This document shows, one piece after another, positions 11,690-23,917 of a DNA stretch of 64,000 bases. The notes beneath the pieces were generated by a model that saw nothing but the letters and a program-made list of their open reading frames with translations, ran no database searches and was not told where the DNA came from. The DNA comes from Sarcophilus harrisii (taxonomy: Eukaryota > Chordata > Mammalia > Dasyuromorphia > Dasyuridae): positions 596,017,318-596,081,317 of the forward strand of contig NC_045426.1 of NCBI RefSeq assembly GCF_902635505.1, read 5' to 3'. Both the position numbers and the translations under genes were made by a program. Each line of letters starts with the position of its first letter. Positions within the stretch are counted from its first letter, which is position 1.

Positions 11690-12955
11690 GAAAATGTGGA
11701 AGTAGAAAGATGGGGCAGACAAAAAGTTTTCATAGATCATTTTATTAAAAAGAAAAAAAGAAACAAGCAAGCTGAAGTTCAAATTGTGCCTTTTTCCATT
11801 ACTTTGGGAAGGAGGGATTAACTGTTTAGAAATTTTCCTTCTTTTTGAGGGTTACAACTAGATTAGTTGGAAAATTTGTATTTTGTGTTGAGTATAAGCA
11901 ACAAACAAGATTTTATTCTGCAATTGCAGGAGAAACTGAGGCCAGAAAAAAGACAGCTTCTTCGTCCAAGATGCACAGATGGGATTTTATATATCTCAAA
12001 GAGAAAAAAAAAAGTAACACAAATTAACAGCTTATAGAAAAAAAAATGATCCAGAATGTAACAAAACTAAAGGGACATCAAAGAAAATATCTTAATTTCA
12101 TCTAGTTGATATAGATCCATAAAATCGATCCTACTTGACTTTAGAGGAGATATATCTAATAGTTCTATTGGAGTTAAATGACTTTGGAAGTAATGCTTTC
12201 ATACTTCAACAATATGTTACTACCACACAATTCTCTCTATATTGTGAATCTTGTCTAGTGTAGACTCCCTGACCTCAGTTAAAATGGTAAAAACATGCCT
12301 TTGTTCCTCTGTTTTTACCAAAGCCTAACTCTAAATGGAAAACAAAAAACAAAATGGAAAACAAAAAACAAAAAAACAAAACAATGAAACATAGGTGCAG
12401 AAGAGTAACATCTAGGCTACATTTTTGTTTTCTTTGTAAATCCCTACTTAAAAACCTAGATAAATATATTTGGGCAGGTCTTTAGACCCTATGAATAATT
12501 CAGCAAGACTGGCTCCTGTTGCTGAATATGACACATTGATTGATGAGAAACCTAGAAGTCTTACCTAATCAATCTTCTCCAACATTTCACTTTAAGGCAT
12601 TCTTAGCAGGTCTGATACATCCTTACAACTGACCATTTTTTTTTTTTTTGAGGATGAGGAAAATGCTGACAGCTCTGATAATGTCCCTATCTGCAAATTT
12701 CTCAAAATCAACTCATTAAAATGTAGACCCAATATGGTAAATACCAGTTTACCATGGCAAACTGCATGTCCCACATAAATGGCATAATGTTAAATTTAAG
12801 AACAGCAAATGTTTTGATGAATTTACAAGTACTTCAAAACATTTTTGGAAGATGTCTAGTAGTAGCAAAGAGTTTTTCCCTAAAAAATCAATCTGGAAGA
12901 GTCTAAGGCCATGTGTTAATTGTTCATGGGGAAAAATAATAGAATTACCTTTGGT
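11690..12955. other. No recognisable gene or repeat apart from an A-rich tract
   Basis: Small frames at 11845-12027 and 12592-12774 (minus) have no recognisable domain. The second contains a lysine run read from an A/T homopolymer. The A-rich tract is listed separately. Confidence 0.5.
12335..12398 (+). repeat. (AAACA)n / AAAATGGAAAACA tandem low-complexity tract
   Basis: The unit 'aaaatggaaaacaaaaaac' is repeated twice and runs into plain AAACA units. Confidence 0.8.
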
Positions 12956-12964
12956 AGAGTGTGA

Positions 12965-13195
12965 GGAGCAGAGGTAGGAACATATCTTGTTGTATAAAGA
13001 ACTGACCTAAGTTCAGGGAACTCTCAGTTTAAATCTGGCCTCATATACTTAGTAATTGCAGAATTTTGGGCAAATTATTTAAAACTCTCAGTATTCTCAA
13101 CTGCAAAATGACAATAATATTAATACCTTTCTTCCAGGGTTGGTGTTTGTTAAGTCCAAATGAGATTATATTTTTAATACAGTACAATTCCTGAT
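12965..13195 (+). repeat. Old MIR/MAR-type SINE
   Basis: 'cagtttaaatctggcctca' (B box), 'ttttgggcaaattatttaaa', 'caactgcaaaatgacaata' and 'tcttccagggttggtg' follow a tRNA-derived SINE with a MIR-like 3' part. Confidence 0.65.
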
Positions 13196-13199
13196 ATAT

Positions 13200-13555
13200 A
13201 TTAGACCCTTACTATATCCTTGAGTCCTTCTTTCTATCCTTCCTTAGGGCAGACAGTAGCTGTTTATCTGAAAAAAATATAGCAGCTGCTAATATATTTT
13301 AGATCTGATTCTGGCCAACACTTAACTATTTTTTTGTTATTTTTAATCATGATGAAATGGAGAGGAAAAATAATTCTGTTTCTTACAAAGCAAGTGCAGT
13401 ACCCAGCCCTTACTTGAAGGCATTGACTGAGGGAAAAACTTTTACCTTCCAAAGCAGCCTCCAAGCAGAATAGCTTTAATTGTTAAATGAGTGGTTTTGC
13501 AGTTTTCTCTCATTGGTCCTATTCTTTGGATCAAAACAGAGAATCTCTAATCCTA
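13200..13555. other. No recognisable gene or repeat
   Basis: A 66-codon minus-strand frame has no features. Confidence 0.45.
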
Positions 13556-13559
13556 TTGC

Positions 13560-13765
13560 CAGATGAAAGATGGTCAAATATTTGAAGAGAAGTATCATAT
13601 ACTCTCTTAGTCTTTTCTTTCCAGCCTAAAACACTTGACTTTTTTCAGCTGATTTTCATACACTCTGAAGCCAAAATCCTTCCCCATCCTGGTTGTCTTC
13701 ATGTATATGCTCTGTAGCTTTTGAATATCTTTACAAATGTAAGGGTCTGTCCATTTTGGCAAATA
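13560..13765 (-). repeat. CR1/L3 LINE 3'-region remnant
   Basis: On the + strand it reads 'caaatatttgaagagaagta', 'tctcttagtcttttctttcc', 'tgattttcatacactctg', then 'ccatcctggttgtcttc'. This is the complement of the CR1/L3 region near the end of ORF2. Confidence 0.7.
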
Positions 13766-13954
13766 GGTAAATAGTAAAGATCAAAGACAGAAATAATGAG
13801 AGACTTTGAATAGTTGTTTTGAAAAAATCAGGAAAGCATTAGATACAATGTACTTGCCAGAAGGTTATAGATTGCCTTAGTGCTTCAATTCCTAGCTTCT
13901 TAAATTTATGAGAATGCAATGAACTGAACCATTTTTATGTATTTTTCTTCCAGT

Positions 13955-14060
13955 TAGTTTGTGATATTTTTGCCAGTAGGAACTGTTTCACTTTTCTCTT
14001 TGTATACTAACAGCTTATCATAGTGCTTAGCATATATTAAGTACTTAATGTGTGCTTTTC
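13955..14060 (+). repeat. L2 LINE 3' end fragment
   Basis: 'aggaactgtttcacttttct', 'agtgcttagcatatattaag' and 'tacttaatgtg' match the L2 terminal region. Confidence 0.65.
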
Positions 14061-14140
14061 CATTCTAGTCCATAAGATTGCCAATACTTTCCTTCTGAAA
14101 CTACTTTGTATTTCACTACTTTGCCTTCATTCTATATATG

Positions 14141-14144
<4 letters not shown>

Positions 14145-14180
<36 letters not shown>
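14145..14180. repeat. (TA)n microsatellite
   Basis: About 18 uninterrupted TA units. They create a meaningless IYIYIY frame in translation. Confidence 0.95.
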
Positions 14181-14182
<2 letters not shown>

Positions 14183-14239
14183 GAGGCATTTATATATATG
14201 AATCCAGAAAAGACAATATAAAGGGGTCTCTCCCATTAG

Positions 14240-14470
14240 AATTTAGGGGCACCTAGATAGTGCAGTTAATAGAGAACTGAGTCTCGAGCCAAGAAGACAA
14301 TGTCAAATGAGGCCTCAGATACTGATTGTGTGACCCTGGACAGGGCACTTAACTCTATTTGCCTTAATATCTTTATTTGTAAAATGAGTTTGAGAAGGAA
14401 ATGGCAAAACATTCCAGTATCTTTACCAATAAAACTCTAAATACACAACTGAAATTACTAAACAACACTA
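14240..14470 (+). repeat. Marsupial tRNA-derived SINE (WSINE-like)
   Basis: 'ggggcacctagatagtgcag', 'actgattgtgtgaccctgg', 'gagaaggaaatggcaaaaca' and 'ttccagtatctttacc' give head, body and tail in order. The tail 'aactgaaattactaaacaac' is typical of this family. Confidence 0.85.
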
Positions 14471-14524
14471 GAATCTAATACTATTATGAGCAGTAGTTGT
14501 TTAAATTTGCATTTTTATTAGTAA

Positions 14525-15385
14525 TATATATTCATCCTGGCCAAAACTGAACTCACTTTCATCTTGTTCATTTTGCTATCATTGTTGAGGATATTCACAA
14601 TCATTCAGACTCAGAACCTTGATATCAGCCTTTAACACCTAACTTTTTCTCTCTGATCCCCCATATCCAATCTATTGCCAAGTCCTGTTGATTATGCTTT
14701 CATAGTATGTCATAGATAAACTTTTTTCTCTCCCCTGACACTGCCATTACTTGGTATATAGGCTCTCATCTCTCCACACCTAGCCTATGGCAATAGCATG
14801 CTGATTAGTCTCCCTACCTTAAATCTTTCCCCTGGCAGTTCATCTTCCACTGAACAATTGAATAATCTTCCTAAAGCACAGGTCTAACCATGTTAGCCCC
14901 TATTCAGTACATTCCAGTGACTTCCTATTAGAGCTAGGATTTAATATGAAATGATCTTTTTTTTTTAATTTTATTTTAAAGACCTTCACAATCTAGTCCC
15001 TTATTAATTTTCAGTCTTCTTACAACTTATCTTGTTTCTTGTATTTATGTGATTCTCATTGCTATTCATTACACAAGAACTTCCATCTCCCAACTCTTTA
15101 CATTTTTATAGACTATGCCTCAAACCTGGAATTCTCTTCTTTATTACCTCCATGTCTTGCTTCCCTTTGACTTTATTAAACTTTTAGCTAAACTCTCATC
15201 TTTAGAAGAATATTTTCCAGTCTCCATTAATTCTAGTGCCTTTGCTCTGTGATTATATCCAATTTAACATGTAGAAATTTCAATTATATCTAATTTTTAC
15301 ACATATTGTCTCCCCATTAGGTTGTGAAATTCTTGGAAGCAGGGAATGTTTTTGCCTAGCACATAGTAGTGGCTTGAGAAATATT
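14525..15385 (+). repeat. L2 LINE, about 860 bp of 3' part
   Basis: Long L2 copy. It runs from 'ccaaaactgaactcactttc' through 'cttcctaaagcacaggtcta', 'gaccttcacaatctagtccc' and 'ctcaaacctggaattctct' to the terminal 'gcctagcacatagtagtggc'. This covers the end of ORF2 and the 3' UTR. No frame survives. It is the largest L2 in the window. Confidence 0.9.
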
Positions 15386-15389
15386 TTTT

Positions 15390-16235
15390 GATTTTTGTTA
15401 CATTGAAAACCAAACAATGGAAGATATTTGCCTTTGTTTTGTTTTCTTTTGAATGGTAAAATTGTGAATTCCAAAGATATTTATTGATTAGTAGAACAAA
15501 TGGTTATAGCCAGAAAAGATGAAAAATTGGCAAATGTAATGTGGTCACCATAAGTTAGATTCTTGTCCTTCCTTGAAGAAATTCAGCCCTAAACCAGAAA
15601 AAAGACAGCCTGTATCTCTCAGTACTATCACTGACTGCATGGGAGTAAAGAAAATCTCAGTCCAGTTGAGCAAACAAATGAAGAAGGATCTGCCAAGTAC
15701 ATATTGAATTTCTTCCTTTTCTGAGGAACTACACCACTACATCATAGCTAAGTGCTTTGTCTAACAACTGGACACTATACCTGCATTGAGGAACAAGTCC
15801 AGTTGAATGACCAAACTAATCTTAAACACCATGCTCTATGGTGACCTAGCCAAGCCCAACAGCAGAATGGATGGCAGAAGTCTAGCAGAAGAGCCAACAA
15901 TTTCTCCCTTGTGACAAACCCAATCTTTAATGCCAATATAAGAAAGAAAAGCCATTGAAGCCTTTTAGTTTTACAGAGAGAAGGAATTTCAGAGTCCACC
16001 AATTCCAGAACTGTGAGTTGTCTTGCCCAAGTGCATCCCATACACATATGTTTCACTAACTATATATTCTAAGATTGTCCCTATAGATGGTCTGTGTATT
16101 ATGGAAGAAGCTTTGTGAATCTATGGGAGGAATCTATGTAATATTTTTTTTCTTGCTTTACCATTTGAATAAATATGTTTTTGAAAACTTAATTGATCTA
16201 TCAACTGCCTTAATATTTTCTCCTATATGTTTTAT
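15390..16235. other. No recognised gene or repeat
   Basis: A 93-codon minus-strand frame (15775-16056) contains a hydrophobic stretch but no motif I recognise, and there is no conserved neighbour. It is most likely chance. Confidence 0.4.
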
Positions 16236-16239
16236 TTCA

Positions 16240-16890
16240 TTTAATGTTTTAAAAATACATGTAAAAACATTTTTTTAAATTTTGTCTTAAATTTTCTTCC
16301 TTCTTTCTTTTCCCTCATCCTTGAAAAAGCAAAGAATTTGATATAGATTATAAATGTAAAATCATAGAAAACAGATTTCCAGAATACATGTTACAAAAGA
16401 CAGGTTTAAAAAAAAAGAAAAATTTTTAAAAAGTATGCTTCAATCTATACTGAGACTCAAGTTGTTCCACGCCCCCCTTGGGAGATAGCATTTTTCATCA
16501 TGAATCTTTCCATATATGGTATTGGATTGTTGTATTGATTAGAATAGCTAGCCCATTCAATGTTGAATATAATCAAATATTGCTATTACTATATATAATG
16601 TTCTCTTGGTTCTGCTCATTTCATTTTTCATCAGTTTATATAAATCTTCACAAGCTTTTCTGAAGCTATTCTACTTGTGATTTCTTATAGTACAATCACA
16701 ATCATATACTACCAATTGTTCAACCAGTCCCCAATTGATAGGCATTCCTTCAATTTTTAATTCTTTGCCATATAAATGGGTTGCTATATATATATATATT
16801 TGTACCTATAAGTCATTTTCCTTTTCTTTGATTTCTTTGGGATGCATGTGTCTGAATGTTGACATAAGCTATACCAGTAGGACCTCAGAA
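16240..16890 (-). mobile_element. Old L1 3'-end fragment
   Basis: Despite decay, the + strand reads as the complement of the marsupial L1 3' UTR and ORF2 end: 'gttctcttggttctgctcat', 'atcagtttatataaatcttc', 'attgataggcattccttcaa' and 'tgatttctttgggatgcatg'. It is an older subfamily than the copies at 29.7 and 38.0 kb. Confidence 0.8.
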
Positions 16891-17184
16891 ATATCAGTAT
16901 TAGAAGTATAATTGACCATAAAATTATCTTACAACTGAAGTAGCAGGCACGTTTCTGGTGAGCTTGAATTTGTAAGGCAAGCTGGAGGGAGGGAGTGATT
17001 GCCAAAATTTCTTTTAAAAATATGCAATTCTATGTATAAACCCATATATATATATATACACATACATTTCTTAAAAGTACCCATATATGAATCTATATAA
17101 ATTATATTTGTTATAACATAAGATTTTGATTTTTAAAATTTTAAACATGAAGACTAACTTTATCATAAATAATAAGCAAAAGAG

Positions 17185-17445
17185 TTCATTGTTGCATGTA
17201 TCAATTGTTATTCTTTGTTCTTGAAACAAAATGACATCATTATGTTAAAGTCAAGTTACAATATGTCTGATTGGCTGATCAGACCAATAAGAGCTTGGAA
17301 TGCTCTGTAAAAATAGTCCATATGAACAACTGAAACAGATTCTGTAATTTTGTGAATCTTACTTTTCTTTTGAGCTTCTTCATTTATTTTGCTCATAGAG
17401 CATAGCACCTTCTCTGATGATTTCACTCCATGCTGGGCACAATGA
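17185..17445 (-). repeat. RTE-class LINE remnant
   Basis: 'gttctttgttcttgaaac', 'aaaatgacatcattatgtta', 'ggctgatcagaccaataaga' and 'ctcatagagcatagcacctt' match the complement of a marsupial RTE-type LINE. The assignment is from memory of the family. Confidence 0.6.
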
Positions 17446-17499
17446 ATTGATTATGTATATTGAATTCTCTTCAGGAAAAATACTTAATAAGCTTATAAT

Positions 17500-18515
17500 C
17501 AATAAATATTTTAGGTACACAATCAACCAATAAGCATTATTAGGCCCTTCTTCTATGTGCCAATCAGTATGCTAAGCATTTAGGTCTATAAAGAAAAGCA
17601 AAAACATGATCCCTGACCTGAAAAAGCTAACATTCTTTTAGAGAAAAAAAGTGTTTATATACAGACCAGATGTAGATGTTAATGTATGTGTGTGTGTGTG
17701 TGTGTGTGTATGTGTTTGTGTAAAATGGGAGGTAATGCTGGAAAAAAGGCATTGGCTAAAGGGAAAAAGGAGAGCTTTAGTAGTAAGAAAAGACCTTGCA
17801 GAACATAGTATCTGAGCTAAATTTTGTAGGAATACAACAAAACTAGAAAGTAAAAGCGAGAAGGGAGAAAGAACTTAGTTGGAATGAAGAAAATCCAATG
17901 AAAACTCAGAGGTGAGAGAAAATATCTTAAGTGAATAATGAACAATACCAACAATAACAAAAATAATGTTGCTGAAACTGGAAAATACTGGAGAGATTAA
18001 AGAATAAGTCTGGAAAGGTAATATAGTATAGGGCTTTAAAAGCCAAACATGATTATATATTTTATCTAGAAAGTAATAGGGAGATGCTGGAGTAAAAAGG
18101 TGACATGATAAGACATACCTTTTAGGTACAAAACGCTGACACTTCAGTGAAGGATGGACTATAATGCATAGAGACTTCAACCTGGAGGATCAATCAAAAA
18201 GTTGTTACAATAGTACAAGCTTGAGATGTTCAGGGTCTGTACTAAGGTGACAGCTATAAAAGTGGAAGTAAGATATACTGAAATGTACTATATAAGAAGA
18301 AATGACTAGAGAGCAATGGGTTGAATATGAGAGTTTAGTACAAGGGAAATATTGAAGAGGACATTGGTATTGTAAACTTGACTGACTGAGAGGTCTTGTC
18401 CTCAATAATGATAAAGAAGTTTCAAAGAGGGAAAAAGTGGATGTAAGAAGGAAGATAGTGAGTTCTACAAAACCAAATAAAATTTTACAACCAAATAAAA
18501 TCAACAAGCATTTAG
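17500..18515 (+). repeat. Ancient ~1-kb interspersed repeat, family uncertain
   Basis: It begins 'caaccaataagcattattag' and 'tctatgtgccaatcagtatg', continues with 'gatccctgacctgaaaaagc', later has 'gggctttaaaagccaaaca' and 'taatagggagatgctggagt', and ends near 'gataaagaagtttcaaagag'. Another part of the same repeat lies at 2790-3250 and its start at 48135. It contains a TG microsatellite at 17687-17718. Confidence 0.6.
17687..17718. repeat. (TG)n microsatellite
   Basis: About 12 TG units ending in variant units. Confidence 0.9.
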
Positions 18516-18519
18516 TCAC

Positions 18520-19865
18520 TGCCTTTTAAAAAATAATAGTTTTTTTTTATTTTCAAAATATATGCAAAGACACTTTTCAAAATTAATCCTTGAAAAACTT
18601 TGTGTTTCAAATTTCTTTCTCTCTTCCTTCCCTCCAACTTCTCCACTAGACAGCTAGTAATCCAATTTAGATTAAACATGTGCACTTCTTCTATAAACAT
18701 TCCACTATTATCATGCTGCGCAAGTAAAATCAGATCAAAAAGGGTAAAAAGGAGAAGAAAAACAAAGAGGAAAAAACAAAAAGAGGTGAAAATATTATGT
18801 TGTGATGCACATTCAGTCCCCACAGTCTTCTTTCTGGATGCATATGGTTCTCTCCATCACCAATAATCACCTGAATCACTTTGCTGTTGAAAAGAACCGC
18901 ATCCATTAGAAATGATCCTCACATGATCTTAATGCTGTGTACAATGCTCTCTTGGTTGTACTCACTTCACTTAGCATCAATTCATATAAGTTTTTCCAGG
19001 CCTCTCTGAAATCATCCTGCTGATCATTTCTTATAGAACAACAATATTTCATAACATTCATATACCATAACTTATTCAGCCACTCTCTGTTGGGCATCCA
19101 TCCATTTTCTAGTTTTATGACACTATAAAAAGGGCTGCTACAAACATTTTTGCAATATTGGTTCTTTTCCTTTTTTTATGATCTCTTTGGGATACAAACC
19201 CAGTAGAGATACTGTTGAGTCAAAGGGTATGCACAGTTTGATAGCTATTTGGGCATAGTTTCATACTGCTCTCCAGAATGGTTAGATCAGTTCACAAATT
19301 TACCAGCAACATATTAATACCCCAGTTTCTCCATATCCCCTCCAACATTTATCATTATCTTTTCCTGTCATCTTATTCAATCTGAGAAATGTATATTTTG
19401 TAATACTTCAGAGTTGTCTTAATTTGTCTTTCTCTGATCACTAGTATTTTTTCATGTGATTAAAATGGTTTTAATTTCTTTATCTGAAAATTATCTATTC
19501 ATATTTTGTCTATTAATTGGAGAATAGCTTGTGTTCTTATAAATTTGAAACAATTCTCTCTATGTTTTAGATATAAGCCCTTTATCAGAACCCTTGGATG
19601 TAAAAATTTTCTCCTGTTTTCTGCTTCCCTTCTAATCCTGTCTGCATTTATTTTGTTTTTACAAAACCTTTTTAACTTAATAATTCTAAATTATCCATTT
19701 CACATTTCATAAGGTATTCTTGTTCTTCTTTGGCCACAAATTTCTTCTTTCACCACAGATCTGAGAGGTAGACTATCCTTTGCTTTGCTAATTTGCTTAT
19801 GGTATCAATCTTTATGTCTAAATCACAAACTTATTTCAACATTAATTGCCTGTTGTAATGTGGGA
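18520..19865 (-). mobile_element. Old 5'-truncated L1, 3' UTR and ORF2 C-terminal part
   Basis: On the + strand the element starts with the T-rich tail complement, then the 3' UTR ('tgatgcacattcagtcccca', 'tgctgatcatttcttataga') and the complement of the ORF2 C-terminal region up to 'ggtatcaatctttatgtcta'. It is truncated 5' of the ORF2 C-terminal domain. Frames are broken. The 3' UTR belongs to an older subfamily also seen at 23.9, 40.8 and 42.2 kb. No clear target duplication. Confidence 0.9.
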
Positions 19866-19869
19866 CATT

Positions 19870-20550
19870 GTATTGGTTGCTGAAGAGATTTGAAATTTCA
19901 AAAATCCCCTATCAGATACAAACATAGTTTTAATACACAGTATTTTATTAGAGTTCATTAGTGCTACCAAACTGTTATGTCAAACCCATGAGAAAAGTTC
20001 ATTTCCTGTTGAAAAAATAATGGAAATTGTTTTAGGTCAAGATAATATTTGGGCTAGGTTTTTAAAAAGAAATATAGGAATTCATCCTCATAAAATGAGA
20101 ACAGAAGGCAAATAAGGTGGAATGACAGCAAAGCAAAGAACAGAAGATCTGACAACAAATAAAGGGATTTTATAATGAGCTGTGGAACTTCATGGCTCCT
20201 GTCAGGATAGCAAGTTATCTTTAGTACATTGTGTATCACTTTACATTCTTTTAAAAGTGTAAGCAAGTGGTGCCTCAGTGCCACCTGGCATTTTCTACCT
20301 AGGCACAGCTGTAGCACTAGAAGATTAAGCACTAGCAGTTTAAAAAAATAGAGTTTTATGTTCATAGTAATGTACTAACAGAGACTCAAAAGTCAATAAC
20401 TGTTTGACATTCTAGAAAGTGTCCCCATAATTCCAGTAAGTTCAAAGCTACAGAACAGATTTTATTGCTAGGCAATGAAGTGATTCAGCAGTGTTAGCCT
20501 ATTATGGAAAAAGAGCATGGCAGAAATTGAGAGCCTTCAAAAGACTTTAA
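19870..20550. other. No recognised gene or repeat
   Basis: A 103-codon minus-strand frame (20054-20365) is leucine-rich with no motif I recognise, and there is no supporting context. Confidence 0.4.
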
Positions 20551-20554
20551 ACGC

Positions 20555-20685
20555 TTGTTTTGTGTTTTTGGAATAGTCTGGGTCACAGAATAGAAATAAT
20601 TCTCATATGTAAAGAGGAAGCTTGAGTTCAAACTTTTCTCCTTAGATACCAACTACCTGTTTGACCATGGACAAATCACTGGAGT
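20555..20685 (+). repeat. tRNA-derived SINE head
   Basis: 'gaagcttgagttcaaacttt' (B box) and 'tgtttgaccatggacaaatc' follow the marsupial SINE head. It runs directly into a second copy. Confidence 0.6.
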
Positions 20686-20900
20686 ACAGAGCCCAAACTC
20701 AGGAAGCCTTGAGTTCATATTGCCTCAAACACATACTAGTTGTCTTGCTCAAGTCACTTAATCTCTGTTTGCCTTAAACCATTGAAAAAGAAAATCTCAA
20801 ACATTTCTAATATTTTTGCCAAGAAAATCTCATTCTCTGGACTATGGGAACACAAAGAGTTGAAAACAACTAAAAGACTCAATGACAACAAAGAATTGAT
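20686..20900 (+). repeat. Marsupial tRNA-derived SINE (WSINE-like)
   Basis: 'ccttgagttcatattgcctc', 'gctcaagtcacttaatctct', 'ttgccaagaaaatctcattc' and 'gaacacaaagagttgaaaac' give the full order of this SINE. Confidence 0.75.
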
Positions 20901-20919
20901 TTAGTTTGATGAGAATAAG

Positions 20920-20920
<1 letters not shown>

Positions 20921-20950
<30 letters not shown>

Positions 20951-21066
20951 CATATATATATATATATATGAACATACATACACATATATTCCATGTATAC
21001 ATTTATATGTGTGTATACACACATATACATAATATACATAGACATACATACATACATATATACATA
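20921..21066. repeat. Compound (TA)n / (CATA)n microsatellite
   Basis: Two TA runs separated by 'tgaac', then TACA/CATA units. The long tyrosine/isoleucine frames here are compositional only. Confidence 0.95.
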
Positions 21067-21069
21067 AAA

Positions 21070-21128
21070 AACTCAGGACTTCCTGACTTTGCGCCCCACA
21101 CTCCATTCACCTAGCTGACTCACCTCTT
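21070..21128 (-). repeat. SINE head fragment
   Basis: 'actcaggacttcctgacttt' then 'actccattcacctagctgac' is the complement of the WSINE head. Confidence 0.65.
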
Positions 21129-21129
21129 T

Positions 21130-22135
21130 CTATCAGGGACATAACCATGGTGTACATGCTGTACTGGATCTGCAGTTGATTAGTGGAGTCTCATTCAAAG
21201 TTCAAGGTGTGTTGGGCTGCCCAATTCATTTTTGTTTTTATATATTGTTTTTATATTTCACTGTTGCATATTTTATGGTGTAGGAAATCCTACTGAGGAA
21301 ATTTTTTCTTCCGAAGCAGATCAACATCTGTTCTGAAAATTACAAACTTGCAAAAGAGTTGCTTAGGGGGACTACACAGTCAATATGCGTCAAATGTAGA
21401 ACAAGCCCTGGATCTTTCTAACTCTGAGACCATGAAAAGTTTGTGTTAGGCAGTCACACAGTTTCTGGGTTAAATGTCTTTTCTATGCAAACTTTTGCAG
21501 AAGCAAAATGGCCACCCATAATGATGACTAACAACAATGCATTAGTAATTCTGAAAAAAAATGACCTTATTTTTGAAGTGAATATTGTAATAATATAGTT
21601 GTCATTTATGGCTTTTTCAAAACATGAAAAAAATCACTCTTGATCTACTACTTATAGAAATCTGACTTTTTTTTTTTAAGTCAAGTAATGTTTCTGTCAG
21701 TTTTGAAAAACCCAGGGTACAGTAGTTAGCAATTCAGAAAACATTCCAAAAAGCTTTCACCCCAGAGAGAATTTACAAGTTCCATATGGTGTACATGTAT
21801 TTGGGATCCATTTAAAGTTGATCTGATGACAAAAGAAATCCCTAAGATGTTAGATGCTAACAAGACTTGATGATGAAGACAACAACAATAACAATATGTG
21901 CCTTTCTGCAATTTACAACGCAAGATGTGATATCAGAGCAGGATTTGATGGTTTAACAAAAAATCTAGTAGGTTAGTGATTTTTCATTTTGAAGTATCAG
22001 TCTCTGCACAATCTTATTCTTTTTTTCTTCCCTTCCCCTAAGAATTGTTTCTCTTTGTGTCTTCAGGATTCTCTTCTTGAGAGCTTCCCAGTTTTTCTAA
22101 GCTAATTTTTTTCAATATAATTTTATTTCATTTTA
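21130..22135. other. No recognised gene or repeat
   Basis: Nothing recognisable on either strand. Confidence 0.45.
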
Positions 22136-22139
22136 ATCT

Positions 22140-22345
22140 TCTAAATTATACAACAAGGGAAAGAAAACTGTCTCTAAAATCTCCAATTCTTAGGTTCAAA
22201 TCTTATCTTCATTGATTACTGTCTGACTTTTAACAAGTAACTTAACTTGCCTGGACCTCAATTTCATCATTTGTTAAATGAGTGGACTGTACTGAATGTT
22301 TCTGAAGTTCAGTCTAACTCAAGATCTATATTACTATGACCTATT
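22140..22345 (+). repeat. MAR1-type SINE
   Basis: 'ttaggttcaaatcttatctt' (B box), 'ctcaatttcatcatttgtta' and the tail 'gtggactgtactgaatgttt' then 'aactcaagatctat' follow the MAR1 arrangement. Confidence 0.7.
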
Positions 22346-22349
22346 ATTT

Positions 22350-23005
22350 TAAGTTATTGTAGACTATTGAAATCTATTCTTCCAAACTTTTGGAAGAATG
22401 TTAGATTATGTCCAGCTTTCCTTGCTTTCTCTATCACAAACCAGAAAGTATGCTTAATCTTTTTCTTCAAAGGTTCTCATCATATTTATCCCAGCCATTT
22501 TCTATTCATAGGTGTAAGCCTTCATTTATAATACAGCATCTATCTTGAACTGGGAAATGTCTGCTGATCTATAGGATACAGCCTCAGAATCTACTTTTAG
22601 CTATTTTGTGGTGCAAGTTCCATCCAGTTGCTACCAGCTGACTGGAATCTCTTAGGAATTTTATCATTTATTTAAAGGCAAAACTCTATGGTCTAAATTT
22701 TTTCTTATTGCTTCTTATATATTTCTATTAAAATGGCCTAGGTCTCCTTTAAGTAATAGGGGATGAATTCCACTTAGTAAAAATATTATGAAAAGATGCT
22801 TATCAAGCCCCAAAATTTACAGTGCACATTAACTCAGCAATAAGACAACAAAGATTTGGGTAGAGTTAATAAACCTTGTGATATTCACTCTACTTGCTTT
22901 GAGCAAACCAAATTACTAAATTCAGGACAAAAATGTTAATCTCAAGACATTTACTTTCTTAAAGCTATTTTGCTGACTAAATTATTTTTATATATGTCTA
23001 GGTAT
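22350..23005. other. No recognised gene or repeat
   Basis: Nothing recognisable. Confidence 0.45.
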
Positions 23006-23009
23006 GAAC

Positions 23010-23205
23010 TAGGGCAGGAAAACAATGTCAAATTTATAGCCAGAAGAATTGAAGTTCCAGTTCCAGTTTTACTACCTGTTTTCTATATTGACCTTGGGCA
23101 AATCACATTGCCTTATCCATATATTGAGAGACATGTAAAATAAATGGTCTCTATTTTCTTTCTTTTTCTTAATTTCTGTTTCTATTCCTTCTAAAATATC
23201 TTCTT
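23010..23205 (+). repeat. Old tRNA-derived SINE
   Basis: 'aattgaagttccagttccag', 'ttgaccttgggcaaatcaca' and 'gtaaaataaatggtctct' fit a decayed SINE. Confidence 0.5.
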
Positions 23206-23915
23206 GCTCAAAATATAAAATCCTATGCATAAAAGCTTTGGATTAAGCATGTTACATGCTTTCTTGAATATTATATTTCTTCTTCCTCACTATAAGAATA
23301 TTTCAAATAAAAGCCTGAACTCCCTTAATATAAAACTAAATATGGCATAGGTTAGTTGGGAACCATTGTAATTATTTCCTGATATCTGCCTTTTTTTTCC
23401 TTAGTTCATGAGTCTTAATGTATAATATCAGGTTTGAATGGAAGAACCATGTCATTTCAAAAGCTCAGACAATAACTTACTGGGAATCCAGAACGTTTTC
23501 CTAGATATCAAAAACACTGAAGTAAAAAAGAGTTATATTGTAAAGGTATAAAATCGTATTTACTAATAGATATTTATCTTATCCAGATCATATTTTCCAT
23601 ATGTTGTACATTGATCTATCTTTTTCATCTGTGAAACTAAATTGCGAAGATCAGCGGTATGGATTATTCAGATTAAAGTTTTAAAGTACTCAATATATAT
23701 ATATTTTTCTGATTCCTGTATAGAAGACTTATTAAACTTTAGTGAATTAATTTTGTGGACCTTTTTGCCAATATTTAAAAATATTATTTGCAAAGTTAGA
23801 TCACAAGCATAATATGAGATATGTTTGTGTGTGTGCATGTAATATACATTCAATGGCGATATATAGCTAGATCTATTGATCTAGATATGTATATAAATGT
23901 AAACATATATGTCTG
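23206..23915. other. No recognised gene or repeat
   Basis: AT-rich with short TA tracts. Nothing else recognised. Confidence 0.45.
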
Positions 23916-23917
23916 TT

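Noticed and set aside
15775-16056. 93-codon minus-strand frame with hydrophobic stretch
   Set aside because: No recognisable family; no related copy or gene context in the window.
18600-18866. 88-codon plus-strand frame rich in lysine and arginine
   Set aside because: It lies in the L1 3' UTR in the antisense direction.
20054-20365. 103-codon leucine-rich minus-strand frame
   Set aside because: No motif, no splice-site or promoter context, composition expected from AT-rich DNA.
20842-21106. Overlapping YIYIY and MYVCMSMYI frames
   Set aside because: Pure translation of TA/CATA microsatellite.
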